Source: CALAGB01 sp963713965
GTDB taxonomy: Bacteria > Chloroflexota > Chloroflexia > Thermomicrobiales > Thermomicrobiaceae
Direction of reading: 5' to 3'
NCBI GenBank assembly: GCA_963713965.1
Contig: OY970217.1
Location: 1,054,001 to 1,118,000 of the forward strand
Length of the DNA: 64,000 nucleotides
The notes below the pieces were generated by a model. The model did not search any database. It was not told where the DNA came from and was given only the letters and a program-made list of their open reading frames with translations. A program made the translations under genes and the position numbers. Below are positions 56,659 through 64,000 of the stretch, in pieces; positions within the stretch are counted from its first letter, which is position 1; each line of letters opens with the position of its first letter.

Positions 56659-57468
56659 CTACGACGCAGCGGCGACCGTCAAAGTCTGGCGATCACGGCG
56701 CAGCAGGATGACCAGCGCGACGACTGAGGCGATCAGTGCAAGGATGGCGATCACCTGCGCCTCCTGCAGTCCCCAGAACCAGATTCGCTCCTGGCGCATG
56801 TAGCTGATCATGAAGCGGGAACCGGCGTAGAGCGCCCCGAAAAGCGCAAAGGCAACACCATTCGGCACATTCCGCTTTCGTAACTGCCAGATGATGGTGA
56901 AGATCGCCAGGTTGATGATGGCGTCATAGACGGGGTACGGGAATGTGCGTACGTTGAGTAAGTTGGGTGGCAACAGATCGGTGGAGTTCGTATAGGTGAC
57001 GGAGAAGAACGAAGACGTCGGAGCGCCCCAGGCATCGCCGTTGATCAGGCAGCCAATGCGCCCAAATGCCTGCGCCAGAATCAGCCCCGGAGCGACGGCG
57101 TCGATGACCTGGAGTGTCGGTAGTTTGTAATATCGGCACAACGCTAAAACGGTGAGGAATCCGCCGAAGACCGCGCCGTAGACAGCGAGACCGCCGTTCC
57201 ACAGTTGAAACATTTGAAGCGGGTGCTTCAGGTTCTGGATCGGATGATCGAAGATGAAGAAGACCCGGGCGCCAATGATCCCGCCGGCCACTGTAATGTA
57301 AACGATGTTGTCCCAATGGTCGAGCGAGAGCTTCTTACGCAGGAACTCCAGTCGAATCAGCACGACCGCGAGGACGATCGCGACCAATATGGCAACCGCA
57401 TGCCAGGCAATGACGAACCGCCCGATCGTCACGATGTTCGGGTCCATGCCAATGGTGAAGTGGAACAC
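56659..57468 (-). CDS. lgt: Prolipoprotein diacylglyceryl transferase
   Basis: 269 residues from GTG 57468, with GGAGGAG seven bases upstream; upstream codons give no family match. Seven membrane segments. Key blocks are the H-AI segment (IAWHAVAILVAIVLAVVLI), GGIIGARVFFIFDHP, MFQLWNGGLAVYGAVFGGF, the Lgt signature region QAFGRIGCLINGDAWGAPT (usual GRxGNFxN.E.xG; the Asn after GRIG is Cys here), and FPYPVYDAIINLAIF. It adds diacylglycerol to the Cys of lipoproteins; actE in this window is one plausible client. It is divergent from recN. Confidence 0.94.
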   Translation of the reverse strand: MFHFTIGMDPNIVTIGRFVIAWHAVAILVAIVLAVVLIRLEFLRKKLSLDHWDNIVYITVAGGIIGARVFFIFDHPIQNLKHPLQMFQLWNGGLAVYGAVFGGFLTVLALCRYYKLPTLQVIDAVAPGLILAQAFGRIGCLINGDAWGAPTSSFFSVTYTNSTDLLPPNLLNVRTFPYPVYDAIINLAIFTIIWQLRKRNVPNGVAFALFGALYAGSRFMISYMRQERIWFWGLQEAQVIAILALIASVVALVILLRRDRQTLTVAAAS

Positions 57469-57591
57469 GCCGCATCTCCTCCATAATCGAATTCGCCCGC
57501 AATTGTGCCACCGTTTCACGGACGTGTGTCTGGAACCACCCCAAGTTCGCACAGATCACCGCATGCTGGATCGGCACGGCAACCGCAACGG

Positions 57592-57597
57592 TATAAT
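57592..57597 (+). promoter_or_regulatory. TATAAT box upstream of recN
   Basis: A perfect TATAAT, 66 bases before the recN ATG. No convincing -35 is placed 16-18 bases upstream. No GAAC-N4-GTTC box was found here. Confidence 0.45.
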
Positions 57598-57662
57598 TAC
57601 ATCGTCCGCTGAATCGCCTGGCAGCCGTCAATTCCATGAGTCGGAGGAACCACCAGACCACT

Positions 57663-59444
57663 ATGCTGCTCGAACTGGCCATCCGCGATTTCGCCATCAT
57701 TCGCGACCTGCGCATCTCGTTTACGCCCGGATTCAACGCCCTGACCGGCGAGACCGGCGCGGGCAAGTCGATCATCATCGATGCGCTCGGCGCCGTCCTT
57801 GGCGCGCGCGTCTCCTCCGATTTAGTCCGCACCGGAGCATCCAGTGCTTGGGTCGAGGCCCTCTTCGACGCGCAGTCCATGGCGACGCGCCCGGACTTCC
57901 AGCAGTGCCTGACGGATAGCGGGCTCGAGCTCGAGGACGGTTGCCTGATTCTGAGTCGAGACATCAACGCAAACGGCCGTAGCGTCGCGCGAGTAAATGG
58001 CCGCACGGTGACGGCCGCAACCTTGTCAACACTCGGCGGTTTCCTCGTCGACATCCACGGCCAGAGCGAGCATCTGTCACTGCTACGCCCTGCAGTTCAT
58101 CTGGACCTGCTCGATCACTTCGCTGGGACCGGGGAGCTACGCGAGGAATTCGCGATATTGCACCGCGAATACGACGCGGTGGTCCGGCGTATCTCCGAGA
58201 TTCAGACCAACGAGCGTGAACGGGCTCAGCGAATCGATATGCTGAGATTCCAGGCAGAGGAGATCGAGTCGGCGCATCTCAGTCCCAACGAAGACGAAGC
58301 TCTGGGGCGAGAGCGCGACGTGCTGGCCAATTCTGAGCGTCTGGCACTCCTGGCGGCGGAAGCATCGCAGTTGCTCGATGGCGGCGACGAGGCCACCGCC
58401 GAGCCGGTGACAGGTGCGCTCGACAACTTGCGTATCGCCGTCGAACGCATCGAAGAGTTGGCGCGCATCGATCGGGAGAGCGAGCCGCTCGCGGCACAGT
58501 TGCGCGAGATTCAATTTCTGCTCGAGGAGCACGCGCTTACCATCCGCGGTTACGCTGACCGAGTCGAGGCCGACCCGGAGCAACTCGAACTCATCGAGGA
58601 TCGACTTGCGCTGTTGAAGCAGCTCAAGCGGAAGTATGGTGCGACGATCGGCGAGGTCCTCGCCTATCTGGATCGTGCTTCGGAGGAGCTGAACGATCTG
58701 GAGAATAGCGAACAGCGTGTCGAGGGACTACGCGAGGAGTCGGAAGCGCTGCGCCGCAATCTGGGCGGCGTGGCGGGAAAGCTTTCGGCAAAACGTCGCG
58801 CGGCGGCGCCGGCATTACGGGCCGAAGTCGAGCGCGCCATGCTCGAGCTCAACATGGGGCGAGCGCAGTTCGAGGTGGACTTCGCGCCCCTCGGTGGATC
58901 CGCCCGCATCCCCGTTTCAATTGACGGCGAGACTCACGATTTGCCATTCGATGCGACGGGAGCCGACCGCGTCGAGTTTCTGATCGCTCCCAACGCGGGA
59001 GAGACGCCTCGGCCGCTCGGTCGCATCGCTTCCGGCGGTGAGATGGCGCGACTAATGCTCGCTTTGAAGTCGATTCTCTCGTCAGAGGACGCGACGCCGA
59101 CATTGGTCTTCGACGAGGTGGACGTTGGAGTGGGCGGACGGAGCGGTCAGCCGGTCGGGGAGAAGCTCTGGGGGCTTGGCGAGCGACACCAGGTGCTGGT
59201 CATAAGTCACCTGGCGCAAGTTGCCGGGTTCGCCGAGACGCATTTCAAGATCATCAAGCTCGAGGAGAGCGGTCGTACCGAGACACGAATCGACCTGCTC
59301 GAACCGGACGAGCGGCTCGATGAATTGGCGGCCATGCTCGACGGACACCCGCCCACGACTGAGTCGCGCCAGAACGCGCGTGCCATGCTTGAACGCATCG
59401 ACCAATCCAAGCGCGATCGAACTGCCGCGACGACTGTCGCCTAA
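57663..59444 (+). CDS. recN: DNA repair protein RecN
   Basis: 593 residues from ATG 57663. SMC-like architecture: N-terminal LLELAIRDFAIIRDLRISF and Walker A LTGETGAGKSIIIDALG, coiled-coil arms (~155-390; for example LIEDRLALLKQLKRKYG), C-terminal signature LGRIASGGEMARLMLALK, Walker B PTLVFDEVDVGVGGRSGQPVGEKL, and H-loop VLVISHLAQVAGFAETHFKI. RecN gathers broken DNA ends during recombinational repair. No SOS-type palindrome was seen upstream. Next comes ybaB, which is often near recombination genes. Confidence 0.96.
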   Translation: MLLELAIRDFAIIRDLRISFTPGFNALTGETGAGKSIIIDALGAVLGARVSSDLVRTGASSAWVEALFDAQSMATRPDFQQCLTDSGLELEDGCLILSRDINANGRSVARVNGRTVTAATLSTLGGFLVDIHGQSEHLSLLRPAVHLDLLDHFAGTGELREEFAILHREYDAVVRRISEIQTNERERAQRIDMLRFQAEEIESAHLSPNEDEALGRERDVLANSERLALLAAEASQLLDGGDEATAEPVTGALDNLRIAVERIEELARIDRESEPLAAQLREIQFLLEEHALTIRGYADRVEADPEQLELIEDRLALLKQLKRKYGATIGEVLAYLDRASEELNDLENSEQRVEGLREESEALRRNLGGVAGKLSAKRRAAAPALRAEVERAMLELNMGRAQFEVDFAPLGGSARIPVSIDGETHDLPFDATGADRVEFLIAPNAGETPRPLGRIASGGEMARLMLALKSILSSEDATPTLVFDEVDVGVGGRSGQPVGEKLWGLGERHQVLVISHLAQVAGFAETHFKIIKLEESGRTETRIDLLEPDERLDELAAMLDGHPPTTESRQNARAMLERIDQSKRDRTAATTVA

Positions 59445-59523
59445 GCCGGAATAGGGCGATGGTATACTCGCCGAAAGTGGCGTAACCGCACCCGTTTCAA
59501 GCTGATTCATCCAGGAGGACCGC

Positions 59524-59826
59524 ATGCAGCCGAACATGAAGATGCTCCAACAGATGCAGAATCGCATCCAGAAGATGCAGCAGGAGCTCGAGGAGACGAC
59601 CGTTGAAGGGACCGCCGGCGGCGGCGCTGTGCGCGTTGCAGTCAACGGGCTGCGCACCGTGCAGTCGGTCAAGATCGATCCAGACGCCGTCGACCCGAAA
59701 GACATCGAGATGCTCGAAGACATGGTCCTGGCCGCGATCCAGGAAGCCATGAAGTCGGCCGAGGATCTCGCCTCTCAGAAGATGGGCGCCATCACGGGCG
59801 GAATCAACATCCCCGGGTTGATGTAG
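59524..59826 (+). CDS. YbaB/EbfC-family nucleoid-associated protein
   Basis: 100 residues from ATG 59524, with AGGAGG upstream. Family marks: MLQQMQNRIQKMQQELEETTVEG (N-terminal helix), GGGAVRVAVNGLRTVQSVKIDPDAVDP, and the C-terminal helix MVLAAIQEAMKSAEDLASQKM..ITGG. YbaB proteins bind DNA as dimers. The usual partner recR is not next to it here; a clear terminator follows 35 bases later. Confidence 0.94.
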   Translation: MQPNMKMLQQMQNRIQKMQQELEETTVEGTAGGGAVRVAVNGLRTVQSVKIDPDAVDPKDIEMLEDMVLAAIQEAMKSAEDLASQKMGAITGGINIPGLM

Positions 59827-59861
59827 TTACATTCACTGGCAATCCAGTTTGCTGGCGACTT

Positions 59862-59884
59862 GGGCGACATGACGTCGCCCTTTT
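59862..59884 (+). terminator. Terminator of the recN-ybaB segment
   Basis: Stem GGGCGAC / GTCGCCC, loop ATGAC, followed by TTTTCG. It lies directly after ybaB and before the 3' end of the convergent oxidoreductase gene. Confidence 0.75.
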
Positions 59885-59901
59885 CGTTGTCCGGACTATC
59901 G

Positions 59902-60840
59902 TCAGCCTCGTCGTAGCATCCGCACCACAGGCTCTAGCGACTCGATCCCCTCTACTGTGTTGGGTTCCACGCGAATCTGCAGATGGCTGATCCCCTCACG
60001 CTGATACGCGCGAAACTCTCCGGCGATTACCTCTGCAGTCCCTGACAGTATCCAATCCGGTTGCTCTCTTCGGGTCTCCAGACCGACGCCTTTCACCAGA
60101 ACGGCCGCCGTGCGCTCGAGAGTGCTCGGGTCGCGACCCTCGGCGCGGCAGGCAGCATCCACTTTCTCACGCAATTCGGGAATGCAACTGGCTCGGTTGC
60201 GAGCCTCCGAGTAATAGACGTTCCAGGAATCGGCGTAGCGCGCCGTGAGCCGCAGCATGCGGTCGCCGGTCGTTCCGATCAGGATCGGCGGCCCCTCGGG
60301 ACGTGGACCGCGCGGTCGCAATACTGTGTCGTGCGCCTGTTCATAGCGCCCATCAAAATCGACGTGTCCGGTTCGCAGCAATGGATGAATGATCTGGATG
60401 GCCTCGTCAAATCTGCTGGCGCGATGATCAAATGGGAACCCGAACGACTCGAACTCCGGTTCATGATGCCCGGCCCCGAGTCCGAGAATGAGACGCCCTC
60501 CGCTGATCTCATCCACGGTCTCGGCCATCTTGGCGAGCAAAGCTGGGTTGCGAAACGGCACGCATACGACGAGTGTTCCCAGTTCGACGCGACTCGTCGC
60601 GGCAGCCAGGGCCGAAAGGAGCGACCAGCATTCCCATACGCCGATGGTCTCACGCCCTTGATGCGCGACGATCAGATGATCGACGATCCAGATGGAGTCG
60701 AAGCCGACTTCCTCGGCCCTGAGCGACATCGTCAGCAGGTCGTCCCAACGCGGTGTTTCGCCGTCCATGAAGAACTCCGCCACCGGCAAGATGATGCCCA
60801 ATTTGAGACGATTCGAAGCGTCCACGTTCATTAGCTCCAT
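59902..60840 (-). CDS. Luciferase-like (LLM class) oxidoreductase, copy 1
   Basis: 312 residues (an ATG three codons in is an alternative start). TIM-barrel flavin/F420 family: LKLGIILPVAEFF, AEEVGFDSIWIVDHLI, RVELGTLVVCVPFRNPALLAKMAETVDEISGGRLILGLGAGHHEPEFESFGFPFDHRASRFDEAI, PILIGTTGDRMLRLTARYADSWN. Such enzymes use reduced FMN or F420; the substrate cannot be read from sequence. It is divergent from a second family member at 60979. Confidence 0.9.
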   Translation of the reverse strand: MELMNVDASNRLKLGIILPVAEFFMDGETPRWDDLLTMSLRAEEVGFDSIWIVDHLIVAHQGRETIGVWECWSLLSALAAATSRVELGTLVVCVPFRNPALLAKMAETVDEISGGRLILGLGAGHHEPEFESFGFPFDHRASRFDEAIQIIHPLLRTGHVDFDGRYEQAHDTVLRPRGPRPEGPPILIGTTGDRMLRLTARYADSWNVYYSEARNRASCIPELREKVDAACRAEGRDPSTLERTAAVLVKGVGLETRREQPDWILSGTAEVIAGEFRAYQREGISHLQIRVEPNTVEGIESLEPVVRMLRRG

Positions 60841-60978
60841 TCATTGTTTTGGACCACGAGCGCCTCCCGCTCGTCCAGTCACGACGCTGGACAGCGGAGG
60901 GTGATTCAGGCGACAATCACCGTCTCATATCGAACGGACCGCCGTCAATCGCGGCGGAGTGATCAAGACGGAGGCCTG

Positions 60979-61941
60979 ATGGTACGACTTGGTGTGATGA
61001 TTGAGGCCCAGGAAGGGCTCACCTGGCAACGTTGGTTCCGCCTTATCGAAACGGCCGAGAAGAGCGGTTTCGATTCAATCTGGCGCTCAGACCACATGTT
61101 CTCGGTCATGGGAGTCACTGATCGAGATCAGCTTTCCCTTTGGCCGTCGTTGACGATGGTAGCGGCCCGCGATTCCAAGCTCGAGTTCGGCGCGCTCGTC
61201 TCGCCGACCACGTTCAGGCATCCGGTAATGCTGGCCAAGGACGCAGTGGCGCTCGACAACCTTTCCAATGGCCGATTCTGGCTCGGCGTTGGCGCCGGCT
61301 GGAACGAACGCGAGCATCACTCCTTCGGCTTTCCGCTCCCACCATTGAAGGAGCGAATGGACCGGCTGGAGGAGTCCATTGAGATCATCAAGCTGCTTTG
61401 GTCGGGTGACGTCGTCTCGTACCCTGGCGAGCAGTTCCGCCTGGAAGATGCGCAGATGCGACCCGTCCCCGTCCGCTCGAGCGGCGTACCGATGATGATC
61501 GGCGGTTCCGGAGAACGGCGCACGTTGCGCATGGTGGCGCGGTTTGCCGACGAATGGAACGCGACGGCATCATCTCTCGAGGACTACAAGCATAAGGTCG
61601 AGGTGCTCGAACGACACTGCAAGGAGATCGGGCGAGACAGTTCCGAAATCGCGCGATCGGTCATGCTGGGACACATCGTGGGCGCCAATGATGCGGAGCT
61701 GCGCGAGCGTGCCGCGCGCATTCAGAAAGTAGTGCCCTCCATGCAAGGTCTGTCGGCCGATGAGATTCTGCAGCGCATGCGAGAACGCGGCTGGCTCGTC
61801 GGGACGCCGGACGAAGTCGTCGAGTCAATCAACGCTCGAGCAGAACTGGGAGTCTCCCGGATCATGCTCCAAACGCACGATCAGGAAGACATGGAATCGC
61901 TCGAACTTATCGGCACAGCCATCATTCCGCGGGTCCGGTAA
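60979..61941 (+). CDS. Luciferase-like (LLM class) oxidoreductase, copy 2
   Basis: 320 residues from ATG 60979, with GGAGGCCTG upstream. Family blocks: VRLGVMIEAQEGLTWQ, AEKSGFDSIWRSDHMF, KLEFGALVSPTTFRHPVMLAKDAVALDNLSNGRFWLGVGAGWNEREHHSFGFPLPPLKERMDRLEESI, PMMIGGSGERRTLRMVARFADEWN. It is a paralogue of the preceding gene, transcribed in the opposite direction from a ~138-base shared control region. Cofactor (F420 or FMN) is not decided by the motifs I can see. Confidence 0.9.
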   Translation: MVRLGVMIEAQEGLTWQRWFRLIETAEKSGFDSIWRSDHMFSVMGVTDRDQLSLWPSLTMVAARDSKLEFGALVSPTTFRHPVMLAKDAVALDNLSNGRFWLGVGAGWNEREHHSFGFPLPPLKERMDRLEESIEIIKLLWSGDVVSYPGEQFRLEDAQMRPVPVRSSGVPMMIGGSGERRTLRMVARFADEWNATASSLEDYKHKVEVLERHCKEIGRDSSEIARSVMLGHIVGANDAELRERAARIQKVVPSMQGLSADEILQRMRERGWLVGTPDEVVESINARAELGVSRIMLQTHDQEDMESLELIGTAIIPRVR

Positions 61942-62049
61942 CACTGCTCCTGCTTGCATTGCGGTGGCAGCAATCACGCTTCACGTGGGGAAACCGGGTA
62001 TCCACAGGGTGACTGCTGTGCTCCTATTGCATACTATGCCCGGTTACTT

Positions 62050-62124
62050 GTAGGGGAGCACCTGGTGTGCTTCCGAGACAACAACAGCCGAATGACGCCT
62101 GGAGCACACCAGGTGCTCCCCTAC
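62050..62124. repeat. Inverted pair of GTAGGGG palindromes (family B)
   Basis: Plus copy from 62050 (GTAGGGGAGCACCTGGTGTG, then CT), minus copy 62101-62124 (reverse complement starts with the same 20 bases). Each is a hairpin AGCACCTGGTGTGCT, and the two copies can also pair with each other over ~22 bp with a ~30-base loop. Head sequence GTAGGGG is shared with the pair inside the RAYT gene. Confidence 0.85.
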
Positions 62125-62202
62125 GACCTGCTCGAACCGTCTCAGTCAGCCTGGAATCTGCCGCGAACGTAGGATGGCGCCTGCGCAAAACTCCTAACAA
62201 GG

Positions 62203-62236
62203 GAAACGGGGAGCGGATCGATCCGCTCCCCGTTTC
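62203..62236. terminator. Bidirectional terminator at the end of the act cluster
   Basis: A perfect 34-base palindrome with 17-bp arms (GAAACGGGGAGCGGATC and its complement). The A-rich start and T-rich end give U-tracts in both directions. It lies 42 bases after the actE stop. Confidence 0.85.
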
Positions 62237-62277
62237 AGTTCCCAGCGATCTTTCGCGTTTCGACGAGTGGCTGCGGC

Positions 62278-62952
62278 TTACTGCCCCTGGAGCTGTCGGA
62301 TGTGCAGCACGAGCTGCCAGCGCTGCTCAGGCGTCAGCAGGTTGCCGAACGGCGGCATGTGATTAAGGCCGTTCGTCACGTAGTAGTAGATCTCACCGTC
62401 GGACAGATTCTTGATCTCGTCCGAGGTCAAGTTCTTGGGCAATATGATCTGCTGGTCCTTCGGCAACGTCTGGTTGGCCGCCTTGAAGTAGATGATCATA
62501 AACGCGTCACCCGCGGACGGATTCGGCGTATCCAGACCAAGCCCCTTCTGGCCATGGCATTGCACGCAGTTGAGTGTGAACAGGTCAGAACCCGACTTCA
62601 AATTGGCATCGGACGCCTGCAGCGGGTTCTTCAGGTTCTTGGCGTCGTCCAACGTATAGTCAGTCGGCTCGGGGTTACCCGTGGCTACCAACGGACCGTA
62701 TGCCAGCGTATCCATCGTCTTCTGATTCACCTGGATCGCTCCGGCCGGCGAATCGAGTCGCGGCGGCTCTTGCGCGTGCCACGAATCGGAATAATGCATA
62801 CCGGAGTAGAAGTCGATCGGATAGGTATTGGTAGAGTCGCAGCCCACCGCAATGACGAGCAACAGCGACACCCCGGTCAATAGCAATAATCGTGGACGAG
62901 CTCGCGCGAGCCGCGCCTTCGCTTGTGCAAGGCGCTCGACGGCGCGAATCAT
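62278..62952 (-). CDS. actE: Alternative complex III, monohaem cytochrome c subunit (ActE)
   Basis: 224 residues. N-terminal lipoprotein-type signal (LLLLTGVSLLLVIAVGC with Cys ~38), then the ActE-type YPIDFYSGMHYSDSWHAQEPPRL. The haem site is TLNCVQCHGQKGLG near residue 128, and the axial Met lies in NHMPPFGNLL near 200. ActE is the lipid-anchored cytochrome that passes electrons from the menaquinol-oxidising complex to acceptors. Its ATG overlaps the actD stop. The cluster ends here with a strong terminator; actF does not follow. Confidence 0.9.
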   Translation of the reverse strand: MIRAVERLAQAKARLARARPRLLLLTGVSLLLVIAVGCDSTNTYPIDFYSGMHYSDSWHAQEPPRLDSPAGAIQVNQKTMDTLAYGPLVATGNPEPTDYTLDDAKNLKNPLQASDANLKSGSDLFTLNCVQCHGQKGLGLDTPNPSAGDAFMIIYFKAANQTLPKDQQIILPKNLTSDEIKNLSDGEIYYYVTNGLNHMPPFGNLLTPEQRWQLVLHIRQLQGQ

Positions 62953-63524
62953 GCGCGGGCTCCCTTCCGGTTTGGTCGGTTCGGCTGGCTCGGCTCACCG
63001 GGTCCAGGGCCCGCTGTGCCGCCCATCTTCACATCCTCGGCACCAGTCGTTCGCAGCGCGTCGACCGCGCCGGTGACCAGGTTCTCAGGGGCGTGCACAA
63101 GAATTCCGATGTACCCGTCGGTGATGCGTGTGTCGTAGACATCACGCACGAATCGAGGCAAGCGAGACTCGAAGATCGCGCCCAGCACCGTGAAGATCAC
63201 GGCGGCCAGCATCGTACCTTCGTACATGATGATGACCATCGGCGGAATCGAGAAGAGCGGCTTCCCGTCGGTCACCATCGGGTAGACCACCTGCGTGCCA
63301 CCCGTGATCAGCAACCCGACCGCGAAGCCGCAGCAGGCGCCGACCACTGGCCACAAGCCGAGTCGACTCGTGCTGTGATCGTGGCCGAATGCCCCTTCGG
63401 GATACGGGGCGTTCGACAGAACCTCGAAATCCTGCCGCTGAATTCCGGCTTCGGACAGCTTGTCGACTCCAGCGATCGCCGAATCTAAATCGCTGTAAAG
63501 CCCTAGAACATCGCGTAGTGCCAT
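62949..63524 (-). CDS. actD: Alternative complex III subunit ActD (DUF3341)
   Basis: 191 residues from ATG 63524 (GAGGGGAAG upstream; GTG at 63530 possible). DUF3341 features: VLGLYSDLDSAIAGVDKLSEAGI, the SNAPYPEGAFGHDHSTSRLGLWPVVGACCGFAVGLLITGG stretch with a first membrane helix, FSIPPMVIIMYEGTMLAAVIFTVLGAIFE (second helix), and DGYIGILVHAP near the end. It is a small two-helix subunit of the quinol-oxidising complex. It lies between actC and actE, the normal order. Confidence 0.92.
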   Translation of the reverse strand: MALRDVLGLYSDLDSAIAGVDKLSEAGIQRQDFEVLSNAPYPEGAFGHDHSTSRLGLWPVVGACCGFAVGLLITGGTQVVYPMVTDGKPLFSIPPMVIIMYEGTMLAAVIFTVLGAIFESRLPRFVRDVYDTRITDGYIGILVHAPENLVTGAVDALRTTGAEDVKMGGTAGPGPGEPSQPNRPNRKGARA

Positions 63525-63539
63525 CGCCACTCTTCCCCT

Positions 63540-64000
63540 CTAGAACTCGCGAATGATCGCTGGGATCTTGGCCTTACCAACCTCAATCTCGTCATAGAAG
63601 TACTGGCCTTCTTTTTCCTCCCACACCGACACCGGAGGAAAGAGCTTCGAGAAGACCATGAACAAGAAAGGTACCAACGCGAACGAGCCAAGCACGAACG
63701 TTATCTCCAAGATGCTCGGCCGGTAGAAGTTCCAGTCGAACGTCCACTCGTACTTGCGCTCGAGTCCCGGTACCACCAGCCAGTAACGCTCGGACCACAT
63801 ACCGATATTGACCATGATCGAGGTCCAGAACATTAACTTGATGTTCCGCCGGAACTTCCGGAACATCCAGATAGGTACCGGAATGAAGTAGCCGAAGATG
63901 AAGATCAGAGCAAGCAGCAGCGTATACGGCCACTCCAGGAACCGCATCTTCATGATCTCAACCTCGCGCGGATCCTGGTTGAAGAGCGCGAAGAAGACGT
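63540..64000 (-). CDS. actC: Alternative complex III subunit ActC (NrfD-like), C-terminal part
   Basis: About 153 residues of the C-terminus are visible and the frame continues past the window end (FFALFNQDPREVEI precedes MKMRFLEW). Helices: LEWPYTLLLALIFIFGYFIPV, IKLMFWTSIMVNIGMWSERYWLVVPGL, ILEITFVLGSFALVPFLFMVF. ERYWLVVP is typical of the NrfD/PsrC quinol-binding subunits. The 16-base gap to actD fits an operon. It acts in the membrane as the quinol oxidation site. Confidence 0.9.
   Translation of the reverse strand, partial: VFFALFNQDPREVEIMKMRFLEWPYTLLLALIFIFGYFIPVPIWMFRKFRRNIKLMFWTSIMVNIGMWSERYWLVVPGLERKYEWTFDWNFYRPSILEITFVLGSFALVPFLFMVFSKLFPPVSVWEEKEGQYFYDEIEVGKAKIPAIIREF

Larger units (their letters stand above)
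61942..62277. other. Intergenic region with a palindrome pair and a terminator
   Basis: 336 bases between convergent genes, no gene seen. It holds the inverted pair of GTAGGGG repeats (62050-62124) and the long palindrome at 62203-62236. A single TATCCACAG (61998-62006) resembles a DnaA box but stands alone. Confidence 0.6.

Noticed and set aside
61998..62006. Single DnaA-box-like TATCCACAG
   Set aside because: One isolated match far from dnaA is expected by chance.

Overview
The window reads like a moderately GC-rich chromosome of a Chloroflexota bacterium, most likely Thermomicrobia/Sphaerobacter-like. The assignment is inferred from gene content: LysW-carrier lysine/arginine biosynthesis, genes for alternative complex III (actC-actD-actE), Rex, tandem F420/flavin luciferase-like oxidoreductases, secreted proteins with Chloroflexi-type LGFP-like repeats, and a phage capsid of a type I associate with this group. 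No rRNA, tRNA or CRISPR array was seen.

Layout. 1-2.6 kb: lysW-lysX-like-lysK-lysX operon (minus strand) behind a leader with a strong terminator hairpin. 2.8-13.7 kb: sensor kinase, phosphatase, SPW membrane protein, MMPL transporter, a response regulator/kinase pair, and a MarR-DHA2 efflux operon. 13.7-15.9 kb: a candidate small RNA, then dnaA standing alone, then a non-coding stretch with a palindromic repeat. 15.9-25.3 kb: a defence/toxin island (MntA-HepT, an orphan YgiT-type antitoxin, a decaying type I restriction system hsdM-hsdS-hsdR with frameshifts, a REP-associated tyrosine transposase (RAYT), and a Fic protein set between a truncated and a longer copy of the hsdR 5' end). GTAG-type palindromic repeats lie on both sides of it. 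25.4-28.8 kb: ppa, a family-4-like uracil-DNA glycosylase, a hypothetical gene and an HD-GYP membrane phosphodiesterase. 29.0-39.4 kb: a compact, plus-strand, largely overlapping block of virion genes (capsid, portal, connector, terminase, lysin, MuF-like fragment, beta-rich virion protein) without integrase or replication genes. It sits behind a perfect SOS-box-like palindrome. 39.6-51.9 kb: acetyltransferase, GntR regulator, secreted C39-like protease, cyclase, Rex, potassium channel, XRE regulator, and a DUF2089-DUF4097-ABC exporter operon with a consensus promoter. 52-62 kb: tandem MFS exporters, acetyltransferase, acyl-CoA dehydrogenase, lgt, recN, ybaB and two luciferase-like oxidoreductases. 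62.3-64 kb: actE, actD and the 3' end of actC.

Three things stand out. First, the roughly 10 kb virion-only cassette with a likely DNA-damage switch; it could be a prophage remnant, a satellite or a gene-transfer-agent-like element. Second, a RAYT gene that carries an inverted pair of its own putative palindromic targets inside its coding sequence, with related pairs elsewhere in the window. Third, the restriction island, where single-base frameshifts cluster only in the hsd genes and a Fic gene is followed by a cluster of GTGAGCGACAAA motifs.
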